NCBI GenBank assembly: GCA_963703165.1
Contig: OY969798.1
Coordinates: 4,960,001 to 5,024,000 of the forward strand
DNA length: 64,000 nt
Direction: 5' to 3'
DNA from: JBQTKD01 sp963703165
Lineage (GTDB): Bacteria; Actinomycetota; Actinomycetes; Sporichthyales; Sporichthyaceae
Made by a program: the position numbers and the translations under genes. The notes under the pieces are model-generated. The model was not told where the DNA came from, ran no database searches, and worked only from the letters and a program-made list of their open reading frames with translations. This document shows positions 1-8,256 of the stretch, piece by piece (positions within the stretch are counted from its first letter, which is position 1; every line of letters starts with the position of its first letter).

Positions 1-376
1 TGTTCATGGTCATCGTGACCTTGACGGTGCCCTTGGCGTCGGCGAGCTCCTCGGGACGACCCACGTCCTTGGCGGTCGTGCCGCCCGCGTTCTCGAGGTA
101 AAGGCAGCGCTTCTTGCCCGCAGCGACACCGGTCTGGTCGACGGTCGGTTCGGCGGTGGGCGTGGCAGCGGGCTCCTGCTCGGCGGTGTCGCTGTCGTCG
201 TCGCCCGTGAGAAGAACCACGCCGCCGAAGACGGCGCCACCGAGCAGCGCGAGGATCCCGACCCAGCCGGCGGCCTTCAGCCGGCGCTTGCGGCTCGCCA
301 CAGCGGCAGCGGCCCGGGCCTCGGCGGCCTTCTGCTTACGCCGCTCGGCGCTCGTCTGCTTGCCCTGACCTGCCAC
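1..376 (-). CDS. Membrane-anchored peptidyl-prolyl cis-trans isomerase, N-terminal part only
   Basis: The GTG start at 376 is preceded by GAGGGAG at 382-388, 5 nt away. The visible 125 residues are a basic, Ala-rich cytoplasmic head, one membrane segment at about residues 40-58 (AAGWVGILALLGGAVFGGVV) and an acidic/Pro/Thr linker. They end with residues typical of the strand preceding a cyclophilin domain (CLYLENAGG and KVTMTMN). The cyclophilin domain itself lies beyond the left edge, so catalytic residues cannot be checked. In actinobacteria such a gene is often found next to the MBL hydrolase that follows here divergently. The cyclophilin assignment rests on the N-terminal layout and neighbourhood, so it is moderately secure. 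Confidence 0.7.
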   Translation of the reverse strand, partial: MAGQGKQTSAERRKQKAAEARAAAAVASRKRRLKAAGWVGILALLGGAVFGGVVLLTGDDDSDTAEQEPAATPTAEPTVDQTGVAAGKKRCLYLENAGGTTAKDVGRPEELADAKGTVKVTMTMN

Positions 377-507
377 ACGAACTCCCTCGAGCCTGATTCC
401 CGGGCGGCATCCCGGAAGCGGCCCGCCGGGCCGCAGGAGCCAGTTTATGTAGGCTCCGTGGCTGAGCCGCGCAGGGCGGGGACCGGCCAAGTGACAGGAA
501 GGCAACG

Positions 508-1206
508 ATGTTCGTCGTCGGGTTCCCGGCTGCTGCCTTCGGCACCAACTGCTACGTGCTCGCCACGGCGCCCGGGGAACAGTGCGTGGTGGTCGACCCG
601 GGCATCGAGGTCGTCGAGACCCTCGACGAGCTGCTGCGGGAGAACAAGCTGCAGCCCGCGGCCGTCCTGCTCACCCACGGGCACCTCGACCACACCTTCT
701 CGGTCACGCCCGTCTGCGGGGCCCGCGGGATCTCCGCGTGGATCCACCCCGGCGACCGTGAGCTGCTCGCGGACCCGATGAAGGGCCTCGGCCCGGGGAC
801 CGCGCAGATGTTCGGCGGTCGCTTGGAGTGGACCGAACCCGACGACGTGAAGCTGCTCGAGGACAACGCCGTGATGGAGTTGGCCGGGCTGAAGTTCACC
901 GTCGACCATGCGCCGGGCCACACGCCCGGCTCGGTCATGTTCCGCCTGGACCTGCCCTCGGAGGAACGTCAGCAGCTGCTGATCTCCGGCGACGTGCTGT
1001 TCCAGGGCTCGATCGGGCGCACCGACCTGCCCGGTGGCAGCTACGACGCCATGTTGCAGAGCCTGGCCACCAAGGTCCTCCCGCTACCGGACAACACCTA
1101 TGTGTTGCCCGGTCACGGCGATGAGACGACGATCGGTGCCGAGCGCGCCACCAACCCGTACCTGGCTGAGGCCGCCCCGCTTGCCGGTCCGCACCGCGGA
1201 CTGTGA
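508..1206 (+). CDS. MBL-fold (glyoxalase II-like) hydrolase
   Basis: This 232-residue metallo-beta-lactamase-fold protein carries the metal signature HGHLDH at about residue 57, a second ligand region HAPGHTPGS and the downstream motifs SGDVLF and LPGHGDET. These match the hydroxyacylglutathione-hydrolase-like branch that usually precedes hisS/aspS in actinobacteria. AGGAAGG ends 6 nt before the ATG. The protein has no signal peptide and is probably cytosolic. It ends 16 nt before aspS and is likely cotranscribed with it. The substrate is unknown; a thioesterase role is family inference. The hisS gene that often lies between these two is absent. Confidence 0.9.
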   Translation: MFVVGFPAAAFGTNCYVLATAPGEQCVVVDPGIEVVETLDELLRENKLQPAAVLLTHGHLDHTFSVTPVCGARGISAWIHPGDRELLADPMKGLGPGTAQMFGGRLEWTEPDDVKLLEDNAVMELAGLKFTVDHAPGHTPGSVMFRLDLPSEERQQLLISGDVLFQGSIGRTDLPGGSYDAMLQSLATKVLPLPDNTYVLPGHGDETTIGAERATNPYLAEAAPLAGPHRGL

Positions 1207-1222
1207 TGAGGAGACGTACCTA

Positions 1223-2956
1223 GTGATCCGCACGCACACCGCCGGACAGTTGCGCGCCGCCGACGCCGGTACCGACGTGATCCTGGCCGGCTGGATCGCG
1301 CACCGCCGCGACCACGGCGGAGTGGCCTTCCTCGACCTGCGCGACGCCTCCGGCGTGGTGCAGGTGGTGGTCCGCGACGAGGCCGTCGCCCACGGCCTGC
1401 GCAACGAGTTCTGCCTGAAGGTCACCGGGCACGTCGAGGCGCGCCCCGCCGGCAACGCGAACCCGAACCTGACCACCGGTGACGTCGAGGTCGTCGCGAC
1501 CGAGGTCGTCGTGCTGTCCGAGGCCGCGCCGCTGCCGTTCCCGATCGACGACCACGGCGCCGGGACGGTCAGCGAGGAAGCACGCCTGCGCTACCGCTAC
1601 CTCGACCTGCGCCGGGCGAAGATGGCCGACAACCTGCGCCTGCGCTCGAAGGTCACGCACCTGATCCGCGAGGAGATGGCAGCGGCCGACTTCCTCGACG
1701 TCGAGACCCCGTACCTGACCCGCTCCACCCCTGAGGGTGCGCGCGACTTCCTCGTGCCGGTGCGGCTGCAGCCGGGCTCCTGGTACGCGCTGCCGCAGTC
1801 CCCGCAGCTGTTCAAGCAGCTGTTGATGGTCGCGGGCCTCGAGCGGTACTACCAGATCGCGCGCTGTTTCCGGGACGAGGACTTCCGCGCGGACCGTCAG
1901 CCTGAGTTCACCCAGCTCGACGTCGAGATGTCCTTCTGCACGCAGGACGACGTCATCGAGATGATGGAGAAGGTCATCCGTCGCGTGTGGTCCGAGGTCG
2001 TGGGACACCAGATCCCGCACCCGATCCCGCGGATGACCTGGCACGAGGCCGAGCGTCGCTTCGGCTCGGACAAGCCGGACCTGCGCTTCGGGCAGGAACT
2101 CGTCGACCTCACCTCGTACTTCGCGGCGACGGAGTTCCGCGTGTTCCAGGCGCAGCACGTCGGCGCTGTGGTCATGCCCGGCGGTGCCGCGCAGACCCGT
2201 CGCGAGCTCGACGGCTGGCAGGACTGGGCCAAGGCCCGCGGTGCCAAGGGCTTGGCGTATGTGACGGTGGCTCAGGACGGGACGCTGGCCGGTGTCGCGA
2301 AGAACCTGTCCGACGCCGAACGTGACGGACTGGTCGCTGCCGTCGGGGCCGCGCCGGGGGACTGCATCTTCATCGGCGCCGGTGAACGCGGCCCGACGCT
2401 CGCTCTGCTCGGTGCCGCGCGGCTGGAGATCGGGCGCCGCTGCAAGCTGATCCCCGAGGGCCGTTGGGAGTTCCTCTGGGTCGTCGACGCCCCGATGTTC
2501 GAGAAGAACTCGCACGGCGGCTGGACCGCGGTGCACCACCCGTTCACCTCGCCCACGCCGGAGTTCGTCGACTCCTTCGACAAGGAGCCCGAGAACGCGC
2601 TGTCCGACGCCTACGACATCGTCCTCAACGGCACCGAGATCGGCGGTGGGTCGATCCGTATCCACCGCAGCGACCTGCAGGCCCGGGTGTTCGACGCGAT
2701 CGGACTGACGAGGGAGCAGGCGCAGGACCAGTTCGGCTTCCTGCTCGAGGCCTTCGCCTACGGCCCGCCCCCGCACGGCGGCATCGCCCTGGGCCTGGAC
2801 CGGGTCTGCGCGCTGCTGACGAGTTCGGAATCGATCCGCGACGTCATTGCGTTCCCGAAGACGGCTTCCGGCGGTGACCCGCTGACCGGCGCCCCGAGCC
2901 CGATCACGGCCGCGCAGCGCAAGGAAGCCGGCATCGACGCCCCTCCGTCTGCCTGA
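1223..2956 (+). CDS. aspS: Aspartyl-tRNA synthetase
   Basis: This class II synthetase charges tRNA-Asp. The start is GTG at 1223 with GAGGAG at 1208-1213 (9 nt away), giving 577 residues and the family N-terminus IRTHTAGQLR; the reading frame extends further upstream but into the MBL gene. The N-terminal OB-fold anticodon-binding domain contains GWIAHRRDHGG. Motif 2 is CFRDEDFRADRQPEFTQLD, a bacterial GAD-type insertion lies in the middle, and motif 3 is GGIALGLDR near the C-terminus. Whether it is discriminating or also charges tRNA-Asn cannot be judged here; many actinobacteria use the indirect Asn route. A short imperfect hairpin follows the gene. Confidence 0.97.
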   Translation: MIRTHTAGQLRAADAGTDVILAGWIAHRRDHGGVAFLDLRDASGVVQVVVRDEAVAHGLRNEFCLKVTGHVEARPAGNANPNLTTGDVEVVATEVVVLSEAAPLPFPIDDHGAGTVSEEARLRYRYLDLRRAKMADNLRLRSKVTHLIREEMAAADFLDVETPYLTRSTPEGARDFLVPVRLQPGSWYALPQSPQLFKQLLMVAGLERYYQIARCFRDEDFRADRQPEFTQLDVEMSFCTQDDVIEMMEKVIRRVWSEVVGHQIPHPIPRMTWHEAERRFGSDKPDLRFGQELVDLTSYFAATEFRVFQAQHVGAVVMPGGAAQTRRELDGWQDWAKARGAKGLAYVTVAQDGTLAGVAKNLSDAERDGLVAAVGAAPGDCIFIGAGERGPTLALLGAARLEIGRRCKLIPEGRWEFLWVVDAPMFEKNSHGGWTAVHHPFTSPTPEFVDSFDKEPENALSDAYDIVLNGTEIGGGSIRIHRSDLQARVFDAIGLTREQAQDQFGFLLEAFAYGPPPHGGIALGLDRVCALLTSSESIRDVIAFPKTASGGDPLTGAPSPITAAQRKEAGIDAPPSA

Positions 2957-2993
2957 GGGTGACCGCAGGCGCAGCGGTGGAGAAGTAACACCT

Positions 2994-3023
2994 GAGGCAT
3001 CGAAAAGCAAGATTCGGTGCCTC
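2994..3023. terminator. Hairpin between convergent aspS and the PIN toxin
   Basis: GAGGCATCG at 2994-3002 pairs with CGGTGCCTC at 3015-3023 with one G-U position and a 12-nt loop. It lies between converging genes, so it could end transcription from both sides. There is no strong T-run. Confidence 0.45.
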
Positions 3024-3048
3024 ACCAGTTCGTTCTCTACCGCTGGAC

Positions 3049-3456
3049 CTACGCGCCCGCGCCGATGACTGTGAAGCCGAGCGAGCGGGCGACCTGGGCC
3101 TGTCGTACGTCGAAGGTCAGGAATGTCAACGCCGTACCCAGCCGTCGGGCCGCCGCGAGATGCAACGCGTCGAGGGATCTCGCGCCGCTCGACTCGGCGA
3201 TGGTCGCCGCCAGTTCGCAGGTTTCGGCATCGAGTTCGACCAGAGCGAAGGCGCGAACGTCCTCGGCGAACGCGGTCCTGGCCGCCACGGCGTCGGTGGA
3301 GTTCATCAGGCGCGCGAGGTTGCGGCGGACCTCAACGACCGTGTGGCGGGCGGTGACCAGTTGAGGGTCGGACGCGATCAGGTTCGTGGCGAGCTCGGAG
3401 TCCGGCTCATCCACGTATCGCTTGACCAGTGCACTCGAATCGACATACAGCGTCAC
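3049..3456 (-). CDS. PIN-domain ribonuclease toxin (VapC family)
   Basis: This 135-residue PIN protein has the first acidic residue in YVDSSALVKRY at the N-terminus, the central E in VVEVRRNLAR, and later acidic positions in SLDALHLAAA and TFLTFD. These form the usual four-carboxylate metal site of VapC-type RNases. It overlaps its antitoxin gene by 4 nt (3453-3456), a typical coupled order with the antitoxin first. The toxin presumably cleaves RNA when free of the antitoxin; the RNA target is unknown. Pairing a PIN toxin with a Phd/YefM-type antitoxin is common in actinobacteria. Confidence 0.88.
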   Translation of the reverse strand: MTLYVDSSALVKRYVDEPDSELATNLIASDPQLVTARHTVVEVRRNLARLMNSTDAVAARTAFAEDVRAFALVELDAETCELAATIAESSGARSLDALHLAAARRLGTALTFLTFDVRQAQVARSLGFTVIGAGA

Positions 3457-3710
3457 TCGTCGCGGTCCTCTGCCAGCGCGTCGAGCACCCGCATGGAGCC
3501 GGCCCTGCGTCGGAACGGAGCCAGTCCGGATCCACTCGCCGGGGTGACCCAGCCCTGCTCGACTGCAGCGTCCAGGTCCACGCGACCCGGAGGAGGGCCG
3601 AGGACTGCGATAGGACGGCCGCGATCGGTGATCGTGAGGAACTCGCCACCCGCTGCCCGCTGGAGGTAGGCGGACAACTTCGCCTTCAACTCACGAACCC
3701 CGACGTCCAT
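3453..3710 (-). CDS. Phd/YefM-family antitoxin
   Basis: This 85-residue protein starts MDVGVRELKAKLSAYLQ and contains FLTITDRGRPIAVLGP, the N-terminal DNA-binding fold of the prevent-host-death family. The C-terminal 35 residues should hold the toxin-binding segment. The ATG at 3710 has no Shine-Dalgarno sequence. Instead a TANNNT-like -10 (TAAGGT, complement of 3717-3722) sits 6 nt upstream, which suggests a leaderless mRNA. A perfect 10-bp inverted repeat overlaps the start and is the probable autoregulatory operator. It neutralises and co-represses with the PIN toxin downstream (family knowledge). Confidence 0.85.
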   Translation of the reverse strand: MDVGVRELKAKLSAYLQRAAGGEFLTITDRGRPIAVLGPPPGRVDLDAAVEQGWVTPASGSGLAPFRRRAGSMRVLDALAEDRDE

Positions 3711-3741
3711 GTAGTCACCTTACCAAACGGTGTGACTACAT
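3709..3741 (-). promoter_or_regulatory. Operator/promoter of the Phd-PIN operon
   Basis: ATGTAGTCAC (3709-3718) and GTGACTACAT (3732-3741) are perfect 10-bp inverted arms separated by 13 nt. One arm contains the start codon of the antitoxin, and a TAAGGT -10-like box lies between the arms. Binding there would block both the promoter and the start. Confidence 0.65.
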
Positions 3742-3793
3742 CGCTCAATCTCTGCGGCCCGGTCATCGCGGTCGGTTGGTGTGACTGCCCTCG

Positions 3794-4843
3794 TCAGGTG
3801 GTCGTGCGCTCGACCCAGGAGCTGGCGGCGCTCCAGCCGGCCTTGGTGTGGAACCAGACCCGCACGCGCCAGCGCTTCTTGTGGGTCAGATCCTTGTAGG
3901 TGTAGCTGGTCGTGGTCGCCGACAGGTCGGCCCACTTCTCCCTCTTCTCCTTGTCCCAGCCCGGGGTGCTCGGGTGGTACTCGCCGAGTTCCAGGCGGAC
4001 CTTGTCGACGCCGCTCGGCGCCTTCGTCCAGGAGGCCTTCAACGCCCCGGAGCCGGCGGTCACGAGCTTGACGCCGGAGGGTTTGGACGCCGTGGAGGGA
4101 ACGTCGCCTGCCCCGCAGCCGCGGCTCCTGCCAGGGATGACGGTGCCCTTCGGCAGGGTCTCGATGCGGCTCGGTGATCCGTCGAGCTTCAGGTCGGTCG
4201 GCCACACCTTCCGCTTGTCGCCGACGCAGGACAGCACCTTCCCGTCGGGCCGCCCGACGCTGCTCGTCGAGAATTCGACGCCCTCCGCGGGCCCGTAGAT
4301 CCCGGGGCGCTTGAGCCCGAAGGTGACGTAGGAGATCTTGCAGCTCGCGTAGCTGGCCACGCCGGTGTTGCCGACGGTGCCCAGCCGGGTGGACGGGCTG
4401 ACCCGCTGGCCCTCGTCGACCTCGATCTTCGAGAAATGGGCGTAGCGGGAGATCAGCCCCGCGCCATGGTCGACCCAGACCCATTTGCCGAACGTCGCGC
4501 CGTCGTACTCGGTGCGCTCGCTCGTGGGGCAGGGACGGCCGACGGCATCCCCGATGTGCACGACACCGTGCCCCATGGAGTACACGCCGGCGTCGGTGAT
4601 CCACTTCTTGTCCGCGCCGCGGGAGAGCACGTCGACGCCGTAGAAGTGGTGGGGACTGCGGCAATCGTTGCTCTTGGTGCAGTCCACCTCGGACGGCGTC
4701 CGCAGCGGCCACCAGATCGGGTCGGAGAACGGGTGCGAGGAACTCGTCGCGGCGTCGGCCGGGCCGGTGCCGGACACGGATGCGACCAGAGCGAGTGCAC
4801 CCAGTGCGGAGGCGACGCGGAACTTCGAGGACGACACACACAC
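3794..4843 (-). CDS. Secreted M23-like protein with fibronectin-III-like C-terminus, catalytically doubtful
   Basis: The product has 349 residues with a signal peptide (residues 1-32, cleavage near ADAAT). The next part resembles the lysostaphin/M23 fold: HHFYGVDV in the position of the HxxxD motif, WVWVDHGAGLISRYAHFSK, and GQRVSPSTRLGTVGNTG. The usual last strand with the HxH metal ligands is replaced by KISYVTFGL, so at least two ligands appear to be missing. Residues from about 255 on look like a fibronectin III module ending WFHTKAGWSAASSWVER. It may bind peptidoglycan without cutting it. The start is GTG at 4843; an ATG in another frame is not used. Confidence 0.72.
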   Translation of the reverse strand: MCVSSSKFRVASALGALALVASVSGTGPADAATSSSHPFSDPIWWPLRTPSEVDCTKSNDCRSPHHFYGVDVLSRGADKKWITDAGVYSMGHGVVHIGDAVGRPCPTSERTEYDGATFGKWVWVDHGAGLISRYAHFSKIEVDEGQRVSPSTRLGTVGNTGVASYASCKISYVTFGLKRPGIYGPAEGVEFSTSSVGRPDGKVLSCVGDKRKVWPTDLKLDGSPSRIETLPKGTVIPGRSRGCGAGDVPSTASKPSGVKLVTAGSGALKASWTKAPSGVDKVRLELGEYHPSTPGWDKEKREKWADLSATTTSYTYKDLTHKKRWRVRVWFHTKAGWSAASSWVERTTT

Positions 4844-4880
4844 TCCATCGGACTTCGCTGACCTTGGGTTGAGACGTGCC

Positions 4881-4912
4881 GGCGCCCCCTGCCCGGAATG
4901 GCAGGGGGCGCC
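4881..4912 (-). terminator. Strong hairpin after the EthD-family gene
   Basis: GGCGCCCCCTGCC (4881-4893) and GGCAGGGGGCGCC (4900-4912) are a perfect 13-bp stem with a 6-nt loop. It lies 18 nt beyond the stop of the minus-strand gene ending at 4930. No U-run is seen. Confidence 0.7.
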
Positions 4913-4929
4913 GAGAGTTGCGCAGCGAT

Positions 4930-5241
4930 CTAGGCGATGACCTGGCTGATCTGGATGACCGGGGCGATTGCCGTGTAGTTCGGGATATCGCCCATGATCT
5001 GCTCGGCGTGCGGGCCGAACGCGCCCTGGAAGTCCTCGACCGAGTCGAACAGCAGCGATCCGACGGCGATGAAGGTCGCCGGTGCGCCCGGAGCCCCGCC
5101 CGCCAGGCCGGACTCGACCGAAGCGCCCTTGCAGGCCGCACCGGTGAGCTCCTGGACCATGGGGATGTGCTTCGTGGCGTAGTAGTCCATGTCGAACGTC
5201 GCGCCTTCGGAGTTCGGGTAGTAGACGTTCACCTTGATCAT
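4930..5241 (-). CDS. EthD-family small protein
   Basis: This 103-residue protein begins MIKVNVYYPNSEGATFDMDY and contains YYATKHIPMVQE, LLFDSVEDFQGAFGPHAEQI and DIPNYTAIAPVIQISQV, the dimeric ferredoxin-like fold of the EthD family. EthD itself is needed for ethyl tert-butyl ether breakdown, but most relatives have no assigned reaction. The ATG at 5241 has GAGGGAG 7 nt upstream. It stands alone between a terminator and the divergent rarA. A 12-bp palindrome upstream suggests control by a TetR-like repressor not located in the window. Confidence 0.85.
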   Translation of the reverse strand: MIKVNVYYPNSEGATFDMDYYATKHIPMVQELTGAACKGASVESGLAGGAPGAPATFIAVGSLLFDSVEDFQGAFGPHAEQIMGDIPNYTAIAPVIQISQVIA

Positions 5242-5264
5242 GTGCGACTCCCTCGTCAGCAATA

Positions 5265-5276
5265 CGAACCGGTTCG
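5265..5276. promoter_or_regulatory. 12-bp palindrome between EthD gene and rarA
   Basis: CGAACCGGTTCG is a perfect palindrome 24 nt upstream of the EthD-gene start, next to a TATTGC-like -10 on the minus strand. It is a candidate repressor operator. Confidence 0.4.
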
Positions 5277-5346
5277 GTCTATCACCCGACTCGGCGGGCG
5301 CGCTACGGCCCGGACGTACAACCGATGCGCCGGCTAGGGTCGGGTC

Positions 5347-6678
5347 GTGGAGCCGGAGTCGCTGTTCGACGCCTCGGCGGGGCGGGTGGCCCCGTTGGCG
5401 GTGCGGATGCGCCCGCGCACGCTGGACGAGGTCGTCGGACAGGAACACCTGCTCGAGCCCGGGTCGCCGCTGCGCCGGTTGGTCGAAGCAGATCCCAGGA
5501 GCAGCGCCGCCGCCCCGGTCTCGGTGCTGCTGTGGGGGCCGCCGGGGACGGGCAAGACCACCCTCGCGCGGATCATCGCCTCCGCGACGGGGCGCCGGTT
5601 CGTCGAGCTCTCCGCGGTCAGCGCCGGGGTCAAGGAGGTCCGTGAGGTCCTCGCGGGAGCCAAGGCGGACCTGAGCGGCAAGCAGACCGTGCTGTTCCTC
5701 GACGAGGTGCACCGCTTCTCCAAGGCCCAGCAGGACTCGCTGCTGCACGCAGTGGAGGACCGTATCGTCACCCTGGTCGCGGCGACCACGGAGAACCCGT
5801 CGTTCTCGGTGATCTCCCCGTTGCTGTCGCGCTCGCTGCTGCTCACGCTGCAGTCACTGACGGAGCATCACATCGGCGACCTGCTCGAACGCGCGCTCGT
5901 CGACGACCGAGGCCTGGCCAAGGCCGCGACTCTCGACGAGGACGCCAAAGAACATCTGGTCCGGGTCGCCGGCGGGGACGCCCGGCGTGCGCTGACCGCC
6001 CTGGAAGCGTCGGCCGGAGCCGCATTGGATCTGGGCCGGACCGAGATCGATCTGGCCCTGGTGGAGCGGGCGGTGTCCAAGGCAGCGGCCCGCTACGACC
6101 GCGACGGCGACCAGCACTACGACGTCATCTCCGCGTTCATCAAGTCCGTCCGCGGCTCCGACGTCGATGCTTCGCTGCACTACCTGGCCCGGATGATGGA
6201 CGCGGGGGAGGACCCGCGGTTCATCGCGCGGCGCCTGATCATCCTGGCCAGTGAGGACATCGGCCTCGCCGACCCGACCGCGTTGCCGATCGCGGCGGCG
6301 GCCGCCCAGGCAGTCGCGTTGATCGGGATGCCCGAGGGGCGGCTCACCCTGGCCCACGCCACGATCGCGCTCGCGCTGGCGCCGAAGTCCAATGCCGTCA
6401 TCAACGCGATCGGCGCCGCGAGTGCCGATCTGGCGGCCGGGCGCATCGGGCAGGTCCCGTCGCACCTGCGCGACGCGCACTACCCAGGCGCCAAGCAGCA
6501 CGGGCACGGCGAGGGCTACAAGTACGCGCACAGTTACCCGCATGGCGTCGTCGAGCAGCAGTACGCGCCCGACGAGGTCGTCGGCCGCGACTACTACGTC
6601 CCCACGTCCAACGGCGCCGAACGGGATCTCGGCGAGCGGTTGGCCCGCCTGCGGCGGGTGGTGCGGGGCGATGGCTGA
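5347..6678 (+). CDS. rarA: Replication-associated recombination protein A (AAA+ ATPase)
   Basis: This 443-residue protein of the RarA/MgsA/WRNIP1 family acts at stalled replication forks. The Walker A GPPGTGKTT is near residue 64, Walker B is LFLDEVHR, sensor 1 is AATTENPSF and the arginine-finger region is LSRSLLLTL. The C-terminal part carries the family tetramerisation segment, with RGSDVDASLHYLARM, EDIGLADP and HYPGAKQHGHGEGYKYAHSY. The start is GTG at 5347; the family N-terminus LFDASAGRVAPLAVRMRP fits. It overlaps the next gene by 8 nt. Confidence 0.96.
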   Translation: MEPESLFDASAGRVAPLAVRMRPRTLDEVVGQEHLLEPGSPLRRLVEADPRSSAAAPVSVLLWGPPGTGKTTLARIIASATGRRFVELSAVSAGVKEVREVLAGAKADLSGKQTVLFLDEVHRFSKAQQDSLLHAVEDRIVTLVAATTENPSFSVISPLLSRSLLLTLQSLTEHHIGDLLERALVDDRGLAKAATLDEDAKEHLVRVAGGDARRALTALEASAGAALDLGRTEIDLALVERAVSKAAARYDRDGDQHYDVISAFIKSVRGSDVDASLHYLARMMDAGEDPRFIARRLIILASEDIGLADPTALPIAAAAAQAVALIGMPEGRLTLAHATIALALAPKSNAVINAIGAASADLAAGRIGQVPSHLRDAHYPGAKQHGHGEGYKYAHSYPHGVVEQQYAPDEVVGRDYYVPTSNGAERDLGERLARLRRVVRGDG

Positions 6679-7408
6679 CTTCGACGCACTCACCGAGATC
6701 GAGACGCACAGCGCCGGCCTCGCGCAGGCCGCCGCGGGCCGACTGGACCGCCCGGTGCGGCACTGCCCGGGGTGGACGGTCGCCGATCTGGTGCACCACG
6801 TCGGCGAGGTGCAGTGGTTCTGGGAGCGCATCGTCCGCGAACGTCCGTCGGAGGCGCCGCAGTTCGACGACCGCCCGGACCGCCCACCGGACGCCGAGCT
6901 CGTGACGGTGCTGCGCGAACGCACCGCCCGCCTCGTCGCGACCCTGCGGGTCACCGACCCCTCGACCCCGTGCTGGACCTGGGCGCCGCTGCAGCAGGAC
7001 GTCGCCTTCGTTCTGCGCCACCAGGCGCAGGAGGCGGCCGTCCATCGGTGGGACGCGGCTGATGCCGGGGGCGAGACGTTCGCGATCCCGGCGGTGGCGG
7101 CGGCGGACGCCGTCGAGGAGTTCCTGACCTTCTCGGTCGCGAGCGACGCGGATCCGGCGCCGGACGAACGGCCGGGGATGGACGGCTCCTTCGTCCTGGC
7201 GGCGAGCGACCTCGACCTGGCCTGGCGGCTGTCCGACGGGGCGGCGCCCGCGACGGTCCGCTTCGAGCGGGTGACCGACGGCGGGTCGGCGATCCACGCG
7301 AGCGCGTCGGACCTGCTGCTGTGGCTCTACGGCCGGGTCGAGGTGCCGGTGCCGGCGGACGTCGCCGGGATCGTCGAACGCTTCCGCGGGCTGCGCTTCA
7401 CCGACTGA
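6671..7408 (+). CDS. Maleylpyruvate isomerase-family protein (DinB/MDMPI fold)
   Basis: The 245-residue product has the N-terminal helical metal-binding domain of mycothiol-dependent maleylpyruvate isomerase-like proteins: RHCPGWTVADLVHHVGEVQWFW, where the histidine in VHHVGEV is a usual ligand, and RHQAQEAAVHRWDA with the two further metal histidines. The C-terminal half (ASDLDLAWRLSDG and ASASDLLLWLYGR) is the SCP2-like domain of the same family. It probably works in a thiol-dependent reaction with mycothiol, but the substrate is unknown. The ATG at 6671 lies inside the end of rarA (8-nt overlap), so translation is probably coupled. Its 3' end overlaps the convergent methyltransferase gene by 11 nt. 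Confidence 0.85.
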   Translation: MADFDALTEIETHSAGLAQAAAGRLDRPVRHCPGWTVADLVHHVGEVQWFWERIVRERPSEAPQFDDRPDRPPDAELVTVLRERTARLVATLRVTDPSTPCWTWAPLQQDVAFVLRHQAQEAAVHRWDAADAGGETFAIPAVAAADAVEEFLTFSVASDADPAPDERPGMDGSFVLAASDLDLAWRLSDGAAPATVRFERVTDGGSAIHASASDLLLWLYGRVEVPVPADVAGIVERFRGLRFTD

Positions 7409-8162
7409 GCTCGGCGTGCAGGAGCACGGTGACGTACGGGTAAGTCACCCGGCCGTCGCCGTACTGGCGGATCGCGGCGTGGACGGCGTCGAGGATCAGT
7501 TCGCGTCGGCCCCGGGGCAAGGTCGAGTGGTCGGAGTGGGTGCTGAGCAGGTCGATGTAGTCGTCGGCGGTGTACTCCTGCGTCCACGACCAGCGTTCCT
7601 GGGTCCACGGGGCGAAGCCGGGAGCCTGGATCACGTCCACGGTCTCGGCGCTGCGCGCCAGGTGCACCGGCTTCAGATCCGGCGCCAGCGCCGCGTACAC
7701 GCCCCCGATCGCGTCCCAGACGCGTCCAGTGAGGTTGCCGGCCCGGTTCCACCACACGCACAGCCGACCCCCGGGGCGCAGGGCCGACGCGGCGGCGGCC
7801 GACCCGCGCTTGTGATCCACCCAGTGCCAGGACTGAGCAGCGACGACGAGATCGAACTCACCCGGCGACACGGCGGCCTCCTCGAAGGTGGCGACCTGGA
7901 CCTCGACGGGGCGGCCGGCGATGCGGTTGCGGAGCACGTCGGCCATGCCCGGATCGGGCTCGACGGCCAGCACACAGGCGCCACGGTCGGCGAGCGCAAG
8001 ACTCGCCCGGCCGGTGCCCGCCCCGACGTCCAGAACCCGTCGTCCGGTGGTCAGCCCGAGGACGGTGTCGAACAGCGCATCGGGGTAGATGGGACGGCGC
8101 AGGTCGTACAGCTCGGCCACTGCTCCGAAGCTGCGCGACCGCTGGGTCCACTGCTCGTCCAC
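7398..8162 (-). CDS. Class I SAM-dependent methyltransferase
   Basis: This 254-residue protein has the Rossmann-fold motif I VLDVGAGTGRASLAL, an acidic motif II VLAVEPDPGM, motif IV FDLVVAAQSWHWVD and the post-motif LRPGGRLCVWW. It belongs to the UbiE/Methyltransf_11-like group with the N-terminal FGAVAELYDLRRPIYP. The methyl acceptor cannot be predicted. It is convergent with the maleylpyruvate isomerase-like gene and divergent from the DUF948 gene. The start at 8162 gives the conserved N-terminus. Confidence 0.88.
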   Translation of the reverse strand: MDEQWTQRSRSFGAVAELYDLRRPIYPDALFDTVLGLTTGRRVLDVGAGTGRASLALADRGACVLAVEPDPGMADVLRNRIAGRPVEVQVATFEEAAVSPGEFDLVVAAQSWHWVDHKRGSAAAASALRPGGRLCVWWNRAGNLTGRVWDAIGGVYAALAPDLKPVHLARSAETVDVIQAPGFAPWTQERWSWTQEYTADDYIDLLSTHSDHSTLPRGRRELILDAVHAAIRQYGDGRVTYPYVTVLLHAELSR

Positions 8163-8256
8163 GCCCCAGTTGTACCCGGCGACGGGTCGCGATGGGCGCC
8201 GACGTGGGCTCGATAGGCTTCCGTGGTCCGCGTCAGGGTTGTGAGGGGTGTGAACC

